From positions 589,501-653,500 of the forward strand of contig NZ_AP019551.1 of assembly GCF_009936215.1 (NCBI RefSeq): a stretch of 64,000 nucleotides of DNA. Direction: 5' to 3'. How positions within the stretch are numbered: position 1 is the stretch's first letter; every line of letters starts with the position of its first letter. Positions 37,701-45,459 of this stretch are shown in pieces. Below the pieces are notes generated by a model. The model did no database searches. It was given only the letters and a program-made list of their open reading frames with translations, and was not told where the DNA came from. The position numbers and the translations under genes are program-made. This stretch comes from Athalassotoga saccharophila (lineage in GTDB: Bacteria > Thermotogota > Thermotogae > Mesoaciditogales > Mesoaciditogaceae).

Positions 37701-40700
37701 CATGGCCGCAACACCGGTTATCAACACCACCGGTACTTACACGTTGCCTGTAACAATTTCTGGCCTCACACCGAATCCACAGCCCAACATGACATTGACC
37801 TTCATGGTCAACAATACGCCAGCCTTAACTGTACAGGCAGCCAATGGAACATATAACGTACCAGTTCCGACACCTGCTGGCACTGCATTGACAAGCGTTA
37901 GGGTGCTTTACGCTCCGTCATATTATCAGGTACCGGGTGCCGCGAGAGTTAATGTGCAGTCCTTCAACATTCCGTCAACATACCAGTACTTCAGATACTT
38001 CTCTACATTCTACACACTCGGCGACAACATAACCCCATCTGCCACATTGACACTCAATGGTGTAAGCATAAATGGACAGGCAACGGTTTTGACGAAACCA
38101 TTCAATTACACCTATTCAATAAATGGCGTCCTCTATTACCTGCATGATTTGGCAGTTACGTCCAAATTTGCAACAGGTAACAACACAACAATAAGCGGAG
38201 TCGTTAACTTCTCCTCTTACTCAACATCTACAACAACTGTCGCAACAACGACTCTGAAGGCAACGTCATTGCTCTCATCCCTTGGATTTGAACAGGGCAG
38301 CAAGTGGACGATATCCAAACTCTCAACAAAGACATTCTCGATGCCTGGAGTCTACAATATATCCTTTACAGGAAATGATCCAAGACTTGGAACCACGACA
38401 GTTAGCGCAACTGTTGCATTCGATCCATACGCGCCTGTCATCTCCGGTGTAAAACTCAATGGAAATGCAGTTCCTAACGTTACATCCGGACTCGTTCCTG
38501 TCATAGCCAACGGCAACACGATAAGCGCAGTCGCGACGGATTACGCAGGAGTACAGTCTGCTAAGATATCCGTTGTGGAACTTATAGACAATGCGGCAAC
38601 ATCTTACGCAATGACGAATCACTTTGGTCTGAAGGCCTTCACGGCAACTGCACAGGCCAATGTAACATTACCAACCGTCTTTGCTCCGCAATATCAGAAC
38701 CTGCCATATGAGGTTACATTCTACGCAACCAACGTGGCCGGTCTCGGTGCGCAGCCTGTTACAAGGCTCTTTGTGACCAACGTCGATCACAGCCCGAAGA
38801 TACTTAACATAAAAGCAGTTGCTCCAAATCAGGCAGTTGTAACGTTGTCCGAGCCTATGTGGGTTAACGGCTTCAAAGCCTTCACGGCAAATTCTGCAAC
38901 TTACGGCGGAACAATAACCTCTACCAACATATCGCCAGTTACAGTGCTTGCCAATTATCAGGGCTATGGAATAGCCGCTCAATTCACAGTTACATTCGGA
39001 TACAACGTCTGGACACCTTCACAAGTTGGCAATTCTGTCTTCACCGACCTTTCCAACGTCCAACTCTCATCGAGCATATCGACTTACGTGCCAATAGTTG
39101 ATCTTGCTGGAAACACATTCGCAATGCCAATCAACACAACAACACCACCAACACTTTTCGTAAGCCCGACATCAACGGTTGTTGGAAAAGGTTGGAATGT
39201 AACATTCACAGTTAACGCAACAAGCGCCGCTGGAATTAAAGAAGTAGTTGGCAGTTTCAATGGCCAGACTAAATATGTCTATGGACCAACCGGTTCAATG
39301 ACATTCGTTGCTCCAACTGTCAGCGGAACTTACACGGCATCCTTCACAGCACAAGACGAATCTGTCAACCAGAACAAGACGACGGTAACGGCTCTTGTCT
39401 ACGTCAACACTGCTGCCCCATCTCTTACATTGACAGCGCCTGCAACGGTTGGATCTGGTATGTCATTTACCGCAACAGTTAAGGCAACGGTTGGAGATCC
39501 ACATGGAAGCAATGTTATAAAATCTGTTGCTGTCTATTACGGAACACAAAAATTTGTCGCAGTCCAGTCAACAACTAACCCAGCATCTTGGACAGCATCT
39601 GTTACCTTAACAGGTAACCAATATGAGACTCTAACCGCCATTGCAACAGACCTTTACGGAAACAGTGCATCGAAATCTACTTCTGTTTACGTTGATGATC
39701 AGGCGCCGACAATAACTGTAACGTTAATTGGCGGCACTGGATCTACATTGTCACCATACACGTTGACCACTGGTTCGTCCGTTACTCTGTATACTTCAAG
39801 TCTATCAGGACTTTCTGGAACTATAACTGTCGTTGACAATTCCAAGATGCCTGTTACCGCGATTGCAACAGAATCTACTACTCATTCGACAAAACTTACG
39901 TTCACAACAACATCAGGTGCATCAGTTGCGACCTTTAAAGCGACAGGAACTGTTAATGGTCATTTGCAATACACGATTAAGGCTTCTTCAACGGATCATT
40001 TCGGCCACAACGCAACATATCTTGCGACATTCACACTTGTGGTAGATACGCAAGGTCCAACAGTTGCTGCAACGGCACCAACAACAGAACTTAGCACTAC
40101 TTCTACTTATGCGTCGGTGACTTACAAAGCATATGATGATATAAGTGGCATAGTCGGCAATCAGGCAACGTTAACCATAACATCTAAAGTTGCAGGAACA
40201 TCACCGATAACTCTTTATGAAAATTCAACTACTGCATCAAAGACGATCAACGTTCTTCCTAATTTGTTGGCCAATGGTTTTGCCGGTAAGTCTGGAAGCG
40301 CTACGGTAACTGTTACTGCCAAGAGTAATTCCGGTGTCCTTAGGTCAACGACAAATTCCGGTAATGTGATCAACTTCAATTTCACATTCAATATCACGAA
40401 TGTTCAACGATTAACTACATCCGGATCGCCAGTTGTCATAACATTTAACACTGTTGCTAAAGCCAATAGCAGTTTCACACCATCAAATGTCTACTTTGTC
40501 AATACAAGCAATGGCATTACATATCAAGCATCGGCAATAGTTGTTCCAACGGGCACAACCAAAGTTGCAACAATTACTCAGTTCTCAATTCTTGGATCCA
40601 ATGCGCTTGTGACATCTCAGAATCTACCGAGTGGTTCCTACAAAGTTTACGTTTCTAACATAGTGGGTGCTACTCCAACGACAAATAATGCACAAGTTGC

Positions 40701-40731
40701 GAATAGTCCATATTCCGGTTCAATACAATAA
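34723..40731 (+). CDS. Giant surface lipoprotein with Ig-like repeats
   Basis: 2002 residues. The N-terminus is a lipoprotein signal (VALLMVVLSGCF, lipobox Cys at about residue 23). The rest is rich in Thr, Ser, Asn and Val and poor in Lys and Glu, unlike neighbouring proteins. It consists of many beta-sandwich segments of roughly 90-110 residues with endings such as TYTLYVNATV, TYTASFTAQD and DTSAPTVKV, typical of bacterial Ig-like or cadherin-like domains. No enzyme domain or sortase motif is visible. A structural envelope or adhesive role is inferred. The gene has its own strong promoter, a coupled leader ORF and a strong terminator, suggesting high, controlled expression. Confidence 0.85.
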   Translation: MSKKILGLVVSVALLMVVLSGCFLLPQIDTFTPLVTIVSPAPSQTITVPTSTSSTNVTVTATVLAHSPIQSVQVSLVQNGQNYGTFNMSGAFGQNTGSFSYTFTNLPVGSYYLTVTAQSGAKTPGSASQKFTIASAQPVTPPSTKYAAPVVSLINVAPNYQGKYYVAQSPITFSATVTNPNKVGQVAVWASVNGQTIQPNNNANPYTFTWTPSSTGTYTLYVNATVTIGASTVSGSNSVVIKVPYISPAVNSVNTPSRLVMATTTPASFTFTTTPGVSAYLSINGGSAATYTSQSPIANVKLLPNQWNTLTLTFKDPWGYTIQTAVATVLGVQTSNPANTPYVFLIDKAGHVVNTNDWISIPAGSNLDLYGYIQAGSQPITSFNLTQQYFTSKMLTTSIAGPGTVLSGSYPTPQNIVPIKLLAYLFNPQVAPNHAYVTFSINVNNTSIAFLRYDVSPVTAAPVVTLSSTGTYEGVPAQVTVNVNSLQPITGITLGVPVKVNSPFTGYSTTTAYSNAQNGTNSMSFTYNLIEPVSAVQANGANAYGFVYGSQNYKVAFYGPSGIYTIGATVAGIANMTTYATTNYAVQADTSAPTVKVTYAGSSVSISGISIPVYYGPMTIEATVNDDHAIYWAMMTSPATAFLVYPNNSNIANYGQRATTITAKVSFTQPGTYNAYIIASDKHFDPTTFTLNQTVLGTGNTVRTPNYPVLYSNVAPQATAIGGQYQQTVNTEKYAFAVSAKDNVGGYSLLSPTAFVRLVPIKNSNATTVTLTATFGTTLPQQPNYYSATISTYGLTNQTQYNVWIGVKDLIYDALAAQGAPQSLLSQHITWVNWGIITVDLVYPNVTLSAGTQYQPLSATPTTVSTTVFRVDINNDPDFPWGQFAENNYNQLLNYINVQVGNAINGFNTAAYVIPLQVTQTSTQSGYFLFAIPGLYQNVGMTNQVATQTIQVSVYNSIQPEKSIFGQIVRTVIPQIPFTVSISGVGVTSTANGMAATPVINTTGTYTLPVTISGLTPNPQPNMTLTFMVNNTPALTVQAANGTYNVPVPTPAGTALTSVRVLYAPSYYQVPGAARVNVQSFNIPSTYQYFRYFSTFYTLGDNITPSATLTLNGVSINGQATVLTKPFNYTYSINGVLYYLHDLAVTSKFATGNNTTISGVVNFSSYSTSTTTVATTTLKATSLLSSLGFEQGSKWTISKLSTKTFSMPGVYNISFTGNDPRLGTTTVSATVAFDPYAPVISGVKLNGNAVPNVTSGLVPVIANGNTISAVATDYAGVQSAKISVVELIDNAATSYAMTNHFGLKAFTATAQANVTLPTVFAPQYQNLPYEVTFYATNVAGLGAQPVTRLFVTNVDHSPKILNIKAVAPNQAVVTLSEPMWVNGFKAFTANSATYGGTITSTNISPVTVLANYQGYGIAAQFTVTFGYNVWTPSQVGNSVFTDLSNVQLSSSISTYVPIVDLAGNTFAMPINTTTPPTLFVSPTSTVVGKGWNVTFTVNATSAAGIKEVVGSFNGQTKYVYGPTGSMTFVAPTVSGTYTASFTAQDESVNQNKTTVTALVYVNTAAPSLTLTAPATVGSGMSFTATVKATVGDPHGSNVIKSVAVYYGTQKFVAVQSTTNPASWTASVTLTGNQYETLTAIATDLYGNSASKSTSVYVDDQAPTITVTLIGGTGSTLSPYTLTTGSSVTLYTSSLSGLSGTITVVDNSKMPVTAIATESTTHSTKLTFTTTSGASVATFKATGTVNGHLQYTIKASSTDHFGHNATYLATFTLVVDTQGPTVAATAPTTELSTTSTYASVTYKAYDDISGIVGNQATLTITSKVAGTSPITLYENSTTASKTINVLPNLLANGFAGKSGSATVTVTAKSNSGVLRSTTNSGNVINFNFTFNITNVQRLTTSGSPVVITFNTVAKANSSFTPSNVYFVNTSNGITYQASAIVVPTGTTKVATITQFSILGSNALVTSQNLPSGSYKVYVSNIVGATPTTNNAQVANSPYSGSIQ

Positions 40732-40755
40732 GTAGGCTTTAATTAGTAACTATGG

Positions 40756-40787
40756 AACAACCCCGCCACGCGCGGGGTTGTTTTTTT
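40756..40787 (+). terminator. Terminator after the giant lipoprotein gene
   Basis: An 11-bp stem AACAACCCCGC/GCGGGGTTGTT with a 5-nt loop and a run of Ts. Confidence 0.93.
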
Positions 40788-40835
40788 ATAATGCTTTTTG
40801 TCTTTGCCGATTACCGATCACGCGTTACTCATAAC

Positions 40836-41048
40836 GGTCTTGATCACGCATCATTGTTTTATTTTTGCCATAGGCTACTTTTTGAATCCCTAATCTCTAT
40901 TCACTAATGTCTATTTCTTTTTTGCCACAACCTACCCGCCATTTTTCAATTTTCCATTTTCAATTCTCAATTTTTTCTACCCGCCACGTGCCACCAGCCA
41001 CCTGCCATTTTTAATTGTCCATTATCAATTCTCAATTGTCAATTCTTT
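40836..41048 (+). repeat. Heptamer tract 1, several unit classes
   Basis: Four CTA-type heptamers in phase at 40886-40913 (ATCCCTA, ATCTCTA, TTCACTA, ATGTCTA) are followed at 40923-41048 by alternating GC-rich ACNNGCC and AT-rich ATTNTCA heptamers. A less regular stretch before them (ATCACGC, GTTACTC) may be a fourth class. It marks the left edge of the toxin-antitoxin island, and no ORF is present. Confidence 0.75.
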
Positions 41049-41102
41049 AGGTAGGATCTTTAATATGATATATTGTATAATAAATTTTAGGAGGTGGAAG
41101 AG

Positions 41103-41369
41103 GTGAAATTCATTACAAGCAAAGAGATCAGAAACAATCCGGCCGCGCTTTGGTCGGAGGATGAAACTGTTATAATGGTCAACGGTAAACCCAAGGCGAT
41201 AGTTCTAAAAGCAGAAGATGACATAGAAGAACAAATTAGAAATATAAAAAGATTAAGAGCTCAAACGGCTCTTGAAAAATTGCGCTTTTATTCTGTTAAA
41301 AAAGGGCTTGATCTTTTGTCAGATGAAGAAATAATAAATGAAATTGAGAAGATAAAAAAAGAGATATGA
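41103..41369 (+). CDS. Antitoxin of a PIN toxin module (Phd/YefM-like)
   Basis: An 88-residue protein. The N-terminal FITSKEIRNNPAALW and IMVNGKPKAIVLK stretches resemble Phd/YefM-type DNA-binding antitoxins; the C-terminal half is helical and charged, as expected for the toxin-binding part. GTG 41103 is chosen because AGGAGG (41089-41094) sits eight bases before it and overlaps the alternative GTG 41094. A TATAAT lies at 41076-41081. It overlaps the PIN gene by four bases. It probably represses its own operon. Confidence 0.75.
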   Translation: MKFITSKEIRNNPAALWSEDETVIMVNGKPKAIVLKAEDDIEEQIRNIKRLRAQTALEKLRFYSVKKGLDLLSDEEIINEIEKIKKEI

Positions 41370-41761
41370 ACGTCGTACTTGATACCAACGTTCTAATTTC
41401 AGGAATAATAAATCCAAAAGGTATTCCGGCAGATATATTGAACTTCGTTTTAAATGGTAGATTAATTTTAAATCTTGATGCAAGAATACTAATCGAGTAC
41501 GATAGAGTTTTGAGAAGCCCAAAATTTGATTTTCCAAAAATTTACACGGAAGCGCTTTTGCAATTTATTGAGAGTGAGTCTGTTTTGATCACTCCAGAAC
41601 CAATAAAAGCGGATCTTCTTGATCCTTCAGATCTTTCTTTCATAGAAGTCGCCATTTACAGAGATATTCCCTTAATAACTGGTAATATCAAGCACTTTCA
41701 AAATATAAAGAATCTTAAAGTGTATTCTCCAAAAGATTTTTTGGAAAAATTCAACATTTGA
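41366..41761 (+). CDS. PIN-domain toxin (VapC-like ribonuclease)
   Basis: A 131-residue PIN protein. Acidic active-site residues are recognisable in VVLDTNVLISG (Asp6), the IEYDRVL helix and DPSDLSFIEVA; the later LITGNIKHF motif is typical of the COG1569 branch of toxin PIN domains. PIN toxins cleave tRNA or rRNA in a Mg-dependent way. Its start overlaps the antitoxin stop (ATGA). All key residues are in place, so the module looks functional. Confidence 0.88.
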   Translation: MNVVLDTNVLISGIINPKGIPADILNFVLNGRLILNLDARILIEYDRVLRSPKFDFPKIYTEALLQFIESESVLITPEPIKADLLDPSDLSFIEVAIYRDIPLITGNIKHFQNIKNLKVYSPKDFLEKFNI

Positions 41762-41826
41762 CCCCCATTTAGAATCGATCTTGCCTTCCATCATCAGGGT
41801 GATTATGTAAAATCCATATCAAATTT

Positions 41827-42003
41827 TTCAATTGTCCATTTTCAATTCTCAATTGTCCATTTTTCTACCCGCCACGAGCCACACACCACCCGCCATTTTT
41901 AATTGTCCATTTTCAATTCTCAATTGTCAATTTTTTTCCACCCTCTACGTGCCACAAGCCACCTGCTACCCGCCATTTTCATGTTATAATGAATCGGGGT
42001 GAT
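41827..42003 (+). repeat. Heptamer tract 2 ending in a promoter and ribosome-binding site
   Basis: Two rounds of AT-rich heptamers (ATTGTCC, ATTTTCA and ATTCTCA types) followed by GC-rich heptamers (ACCCGCC, ACGAGCC, ACGTGCC types), phased with only small slips at the poly-T bridges. The last ATTTTCA runs straight into TGTTATAAT and GGGGTGAT. It fills the 41.76-42.00 kb gap. Confidence 0.9.
41982..42003 (+). promoter_or_regulatory. Repeat-borne extended -10 and SD for the RelE module
   Basis: TG-T-TATAAT (TATAAT at 41985-41990) is followed four bases later by CGGGGTGAT. The expected transcription start falls at the SD itself, so the leader would be only about ten bases. Confidence 0.7.
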
Positions 42004-42007
42004 GAAA

Positions 42008-42208
42008 TTGGCCAAAAATCAAAGAGTCGATATTCGTTATTTTATAGATAAACTTGACGATGAAGATAAAGAGAAATTGTCGTTCTTTGTTGAAGAACTC
42101 TTAAAAAATGAAAAATACAAAAAATTGAGGGAAGAAATAGAAGATAGACGCGAAGAAATAAAGACAGGTCATATCCTATCTCATAAGGATTTTTGGGATG
42201 GAGTTTGA
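42008..42208 (+). CDS. Small antitoxin paired with a RelE-family toxin
   Basis: A 66-residue, strongly charged helical protein from TTG 42008, eight bases after the GGGG of the repeat-borne SD; this matches the SD-start spacing of the other repeat-driven genes. The RREEIKTGHILSHKDFWDG tail is typical of RelB-like antitoxins, which wrap around the toxin. No clear DNA-binding fold is visible. It overlaps the toxin gene by 11 bases. Confidence 0.72.
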   Translation: MAKNQRVDIRYFIDKLDDEDKEKLSFFVEELLKNEKYKKLREEIEDRREEIKTGHILSHKDFWDGV

Positions 42209-42455
42209 GATTTTTTACGCTAAAAGTGTCAAAAAAGATATTTTGAGGATTGACAGGAAAGATCTTACAAAAATAAAAGAACAAATAGAATTGTTAAAAT
42301 ATTTCCCCAACTTACCTAACCTGAAAAAGCTCTCTTCTCATCCTCTTGCAGATTACCGATTAAGAGTAGGAAATTACAGAGTGCTTTTTGATGTTGATTG
42401 GAAAAAGAAAAAAATTTACATATTAAAAATAGGAAACAGAGAAGATGTTTATTGA
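42198..42455 (+). CDS. RelE/ParE-family toxin
   Basis: An 85-residue protein with the compact RelE fold pattern: two N-terminal helices, then strands ending in ADYRLRVGNYRVLFDVD and the C-terminal IGNREDVY, corresponding to the HRxxVY signature of the family. RelE toxins cut mRNA in the ribosomal A site, while ParE relatives poison gyrase; the RLRVGNYRVLF motif favours the RelE side. Start ATG 42198 lies inside the antitoxin 3' end. Confidence 0.85.
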   Translation: MEFEIFYAKSVKKDILRIDRKDLTKIKEQIELLKYFPNLPNLKKLSSHPLADYRLRVGNYRVLFDVDWKKKKIYILKIGNREDVY

Positions 42456-42493
42456 CGTTTTTTGATTTAAAAATTTCAACTTTTCATTTCCCA

Positions 42494-42604
42494 TCGCCCA
42501 TTTTCAATTGTCCATTTTCAATTGTCAATTTTTCATTGTCGTATTCCACCCGCTACGAGCCACACACCACCCGCCATTTTCATGTTATAATGAGTCGAGG
42601 TGAT
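42494..42604 (+). repeat. Heptamer tract 3 ending in a promoter and ribosome-binding site
   Basis: AT-rich heptamers (ATTTTCA, ATTGTCC and ATTGTCA types) followed by ACCCGCT, ACGAGCC and ACACACC types, then ATTTTCA and the TGTTATAAT/GAGGTGAT end. No ORF fits this gap. Confidence 0.88.
42583..42604 (+). promoter_or_regulatory. Repeat-borne extended -10 and SD for the MNT gene
   Basis: TG-T-TATAAT (TATAAT 42586-42591), then GAGGTGAT at 42597-42604, three bases before ATG 42608. Confidence 0.7.
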
Positions 42605-42607
42605 GTG

Positions 42608-42892
42608 ATGAATAAAGTTGATTTTATAAGATCACAGATACTTCCTGTATTTAAAAAATATAACGTGAAAAGAGCCGGAATTTTTGGATCTGTTGCAAGA
42701 GGAGAAGATAACATTCAAAGCGATGTCGATATTCTGATAGAATTAGATGATAATCTGAGTTTGTTCGATTATATAAGAATGAAATTGGAAATAGAGGAAA
42801 TTCTTGGCAAAAGCGTAGATCTTGTCGAGTATAATGCCATAAAACCTTCAATAAAGAACAAAATTTTGGAAGAAGAAATTAGGATCTTATGA
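42608..42892 (+). CDS. Minimal nucleotidyltransferase (MntA-like antitoxin)
   Basis: A 94-residue nucleotidyltransferase with the core motif GIFGSVARGE and SDVDILIEL, the GSx10DxD metal site of the MNT family, and a further acidic residue in VDLVEY. MntA proteins neutralise HEPN ribonucleases (HepT) by AMPylating them. The start ATG 42608 follows the repeat-borne GAGGTGAT. Its stop overlaps (ATGA) the start of a HEPN gene that has been cut to 19 codons, so it lacks its partner here. Confidence 0.88.
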   Translation: MNKVDFIRSQILPVFKKYNVKRAGIFGSVARGEDNIQSDVDILIELDDNLSLFDYIRMKLEIEEILGKSVDLVEYNAIKPSIKNKILEEEIRIL

Positions 42893-42948
42893 GAGATCAA
42901 AAATTGTATTTGATTGATATAGCGAAAAGCATTCAGTATATCAAATGA
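42889..42948 (+). pseudogene. Truncated HEPN (HepT/DUF86) toxin gene
   Basis: ATG 42889, overlapping the MNT stop, reads MRDQKLYLIDIAKSIQYIK and then TGA. This matches the first helix of DUF86/HEPN toxins, which usually run to about 110-140 residues and carry a catalytic RxxxxH later. The coding match ends just where heptamer tract 4 begins, so the catalytic part has been lost. A remnant rather than a real small protein. Confidence 0.75.
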
Positions 42949-42954
42949 AACTTT

Positions 42955-43087
42955 GCTACAACCTACCTGCCACCTGCTACCCGCCATTTTCAATTGTCCA
43001 TTCTCAATTCTCAATTGTCAATTTTTTTCCACCCGCCACGTGCCACCTGCCACCCGCCATTTTCATGTTATAATGAATCGGGGTGAT
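42955..43087 (+). repeat. Heptamer tract 4 ending in a promoter and ribosome-binding site
   Basis: The cleanest tract: GC heptamers (ACCTGCC, ACCTGCT, ACCCGCC), five AT heptamers, a T-rich bridge, four more GC heptamers and ATTTTCA before the promoter. Apart from a three-base slip at the bridge, everything is in 7-nt phase. Confidence 0.92.
43066..43087 (+). promoter_or_regulatory. Repeat-borne extended -10 and SD for hicBA copy 1
   Basis: TG-T-TATAAT (TATAAT 43069-43074) and GGGGTGAT (43080-43087), three bases before ATG 43091. Confidence 0.7.
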
Positions 43088-43090
43088 TTG

Positions 43091-43303
43091 ATGAGAGTAT
43101 TTACGGTTGTAATAGAAAAGGACGAAGATGGTTATTATGCCTATTGTCCTCAATTGCAGGGATGCTATTCGCAGGGCGATAATTATGAAGAAGCCCTTGA
43201 AAATATAAAAGATGCCATTAAACTTCATATCGAAGATAGAATTGAAAATAATGAACAAATACCCTTTGTTGATTCTGTAACTTTGACGACTGTTGAGATA
43301 TGA
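43091..43303 (+). CDS. hicB: HicB-family antitoxin, copy 1
   Basis: A 70-residue HicB with the degraded-RNase-H-like core: FTVVIEKDEDGYYAYCPQLQGC, then a helix with EEALENIKDAIKLHI. It binds and blocks HicA. No C-terminal DNA-binding domain is attached, so autoregulation would need another route. The start follows the repeat-borne SD. It overlaps hicA by four bases. Confidence 0.88.
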   Translation: MRVFTVVIEKDEDGYYAYCPQLQGCYSQGDNYEEALENIKDAIKLHIEDRIENNEQIPFVDSVTLTTVEI

Positions 43304-43524
43304 GTGTTTTTCCTGTTGTAACTCCTGATGAAGCAATTAGAGTTATAAAAAATTATGGTTTCACTTTATCCCGTCAAAGTGGAAGTCATATGATTTTCAA
43401 AAATAAACTAAACAAAAGAATAACAATTCCCTATCATGCCGGTAAGACCCTGCATCCAAAGATAGTAAAAAGTATAATTGAAACACTTGAAATCTCTATT
43501 GATGAATTTAAAGAAAACTTGTAA
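43300..43524 (+). CDS. hicA: HicA-family mRNA interferase toxin, copy 1
   Basis: A 74-residue dsRBD-like toxin. The catalytic His lies in SRQSGSHMIFKN, and the later TIPYHAGKTLHPKIVKSII is the family signature. HicA cleaves mRNA independently of ribosomes. It begins inside the hicB stop (ATGA), and all motifs are intact. Followed by heptamer tract 5. Confidence 0.9.
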   Translation: MSVFPVVTPDEAIRVIKNYGFTLSRQSGSHMIFKNKLNKRITIPYHAGKTLHPKIVKSIIETLEISIDEFKENL

Positions 43525-43535
43525 AAAAAACAACG

Positions 43536-43640
43536 GTTTTCATTGTCCATTTTCCATTCTCAATTGTCAATTTTTCCACCCGCCACGTGCCACCTGCTAC
43601 CCGCCATTTTCAATTGTCAATTCTTCCTGTGTTATAATCG
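43536..43640 (+). repeat. Heptamer tract 5
   Basis: AT heptamers, a bridge, GC heptamers (ACCCGCC, ACGTGCC, ACCTGCT types), and a short second AT block that degenerates into the promoter of the DUF433 module. Confidence 0.88.
43630..43638 (+). promoter_or_regulatory. Extended -10 for the DUF433/DUF5615 module
   Basis: TG-T-TATAAT (TATAAT 43633-43638). Unlike the others it is followed by a longer leader of about 34 bases, with an AGGAG ribosome-binding site. Confidence 0.6.
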
Positions 43641-43672
43641 ATTTGAATGATTACGTCATCAACGAGGAGTGA

Positions 43673-44295
<623 letters not shown>

Positions 44296-44332
44296 AATCT
44301 TTTACTTATCTGCCGAAAACTTCTAAACCATC

Positions 44333-44516
44333 AGACATTTTCCATTCTCAATTTTTTCCACCCGCCACGAGCCATACACCACCCGCCATTTTTCATTGTC
44401 CATTTTCCATTGTCAATTTTTTCTACCCTCTACGTGTTGCCTGCTACCCGCCATTTTTCATTGTCCATTTTCAATTGTCAATTTTTTCCACCCGCCACGA
44501 GCTACCTGCTGTTTTG
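44333..44516 (+). repeat. Heptamer tract 6, three rounds
   Basis: Three AT-block/GC-block rounds in phase, with T6 bridges between them. It ends without a promoter, beside the 3' end of a minus-strand module. It fills the 44.30-44.53 kb gap. Confidence 0.88.
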
Positions 44517-44534
44517 GTGGTATATATTTCACCG

Positions 44535-44801
44535 TTACGCCAAATTTTTAGGTTTTATTAACTTCTTTGATTTGCCTTTCTTGCTTGCATTTAAAATGGT
44601 TATTCCTACAATTTCGCCTTTTTCGTATCTTATTATGGTATCATCATCCGTGAGTTCCGAATCATCAGCATGACTTGGTTTTTTGAAATTGATGTACAAA
44701 ACATCGGCTTCTTTATCATAAGAAGTCCAAATTCTTGAATATGGTATTGACAAAAGATCAGGCACGATATCTAATATTTTTTTCATTTCTTTCGTTGCCA
44801 T
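44535..44801 (-). CDS. DUF2283 family protein, probable antitoxin
   Basis: An 88-residue protein with the DUF2283 core: SYDKEADVLYINFKKP, followed by DDDTIIRYEKGEIVGITILNAS. Members are often the second gene of two-gene toxin-antitoxin-like modules. It starts 19 bases inside the upstream nuclease-like gene, so translation is coupled. It ends next to heptamer tract 6. Confidence 0.75.
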   Translation of the reverse strand: MATKEMKKILDIVPDLLSIPYSRIWTSYDKEADVLYINFKKPSHADDSELTDDDTIIRYEKGEIVGITILNASKKGKSKKLIKPKNLA

Positions 44802-45094
44802 ATTTTTCGCCTCTTTTCAAGTTGACGTTTTCTTTTGGTGAAAAAAGCGGTAATCACAAAACCGTCTTTTAGATTCGTTTCTTTATATACGCATACCAAA
44901 TATTTCCCTTCTTCTATCTCACGCGTAGCGATATGTTCACCAAGTTTTCCTTCATAAATCACATCTGGTTCTTCTATAGTTTCAAGAACGTCATAATAGT
45001 AACCGGCCATTTCCGAGTGTTCTTCAGTGATATGAAACCATCTTTCATCTGTCAATCTTATAGGAACACCATTTTTGGATCTGACATTATTCAT
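44783..45094 (-). CDS. RelE/barnase-like nuclease-fold protein (PBECR/DUF4258 type), probable toxin
   Basis: A 103-residue basic protein. RLTDERWFHITEEHSEM with paired His residues, then GKYLVCVYKETN and FVITAFFTKR, resembles the PBECR/BECR nuclease folds annotated near DUF2283 proteins. Catalytic residues are not certain. On the minus strand, AGAGGT precedes the ATG and TGATATAAT (45148-45156 on the map) is a likely promoter. With the DUF2283 gene it forms the only inverted two-gene module of the island. Confidence 0.62.
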   Translation of the reverse strand: MNNVRSKNGVPIRLTDERWFHITEEHSEMAGYYYDVLETIEEPDVIYEGKLGEHIATREIEEGKYLVCVYKETNLKDGFVITAFFTKRKRQLEKRRKIWQRKK

Positions 45095-45147
45095 AAGGTA
45101 CCTCTTTGAAACATTTTTGAGATGCGGTTAAATTGACTTTCATTTTC

Positions 45148-45156
45148 ATTATATCA
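45148..45156 (-). promoter_or_regulatory. Extended -10 for the minus-strand nuclease/DUF2283 module
   Basis: On the minus strand TG-A-TATAAT, about 55 bases before the start at 45094; this is outside the heptamer repeat. Confidence 0.55.
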
Positions 45157-45165
45157 TTTAGTGTG

Positions 45166-45233
45166 TCATTTTTTCCACCCGCCACAAGCCACCTGCTACC
45201 CGCCATTTTCATGTTATAATGAATCGGGGTGAT
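45166..45233 (+). repeat. Heptamer tract 7 ending in a promoter and ribosome-binding site
   Basis: A short tract with a bridge, then four GC heptamers (ACCCGCC, ACAAGCC, ACCTGCT types), ATTTTCA and the promoter end identical to tracts 2 and 4. Confidence 0.87.
45212..45233 (+). promoter_or_regulatory. Repeat-borne extended -10 and SD for hicBA copy 2
   Basis: TG-T-TATAAT (TATAAT 45215-45220) and GGGGTGAT (45226-45233), four bases before TTG 45238. Confidence 0.7.
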
Positions 45234-45237
45234 AAAA

Positions 45238-45459
45238 TTGGAGAGCCTTAATTACAGGATATTTTTAAGGAAAGAGCCTGAAGGAGGATATACAGTTATC
45301 GTTCCATCTCTTCCGGGATGTGTAACTTTTGGGAATACGATAGATGAGTCGATAAAAATGGCACGTGAAGCGATAAAACTTTACTTAGAATCTCTTAAGG
45401 CTCATGGAGAGCAGATTCCAAACGAAGAAAATATTCTCGAGTATACACTTACTCTATGA
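45238..45459 (+). CDS. hicB: HicB-family antitoxin, copy 2
   Basis: A 73-residue HicB: NYRIFLRKEPEGGYTVIVPSL, PGCVTFGNTIDESIKMAREAI and a short tail. TTG 45238 is used because the repeat-borne SD is eight bases before it. It is clearly divergent from copies 1 and 3, so it was not made by a recent local duplication. It overlaps hicA by four bases. Confidence 0.87.
   Translation: MESLNYRIFLRKEPEGGYTVIVPSLPGCVTFGNTIDESIKMAREAIKLYLESLKAHGEQIPNEENILEYTLTL

Noticed and set aside
42398-42607. N-terminal extension of the MNT protein
   Set aside because: It would be translated from heptamer repeat sequence; the conserved protein starts at ATG 42608 behind its own SD.
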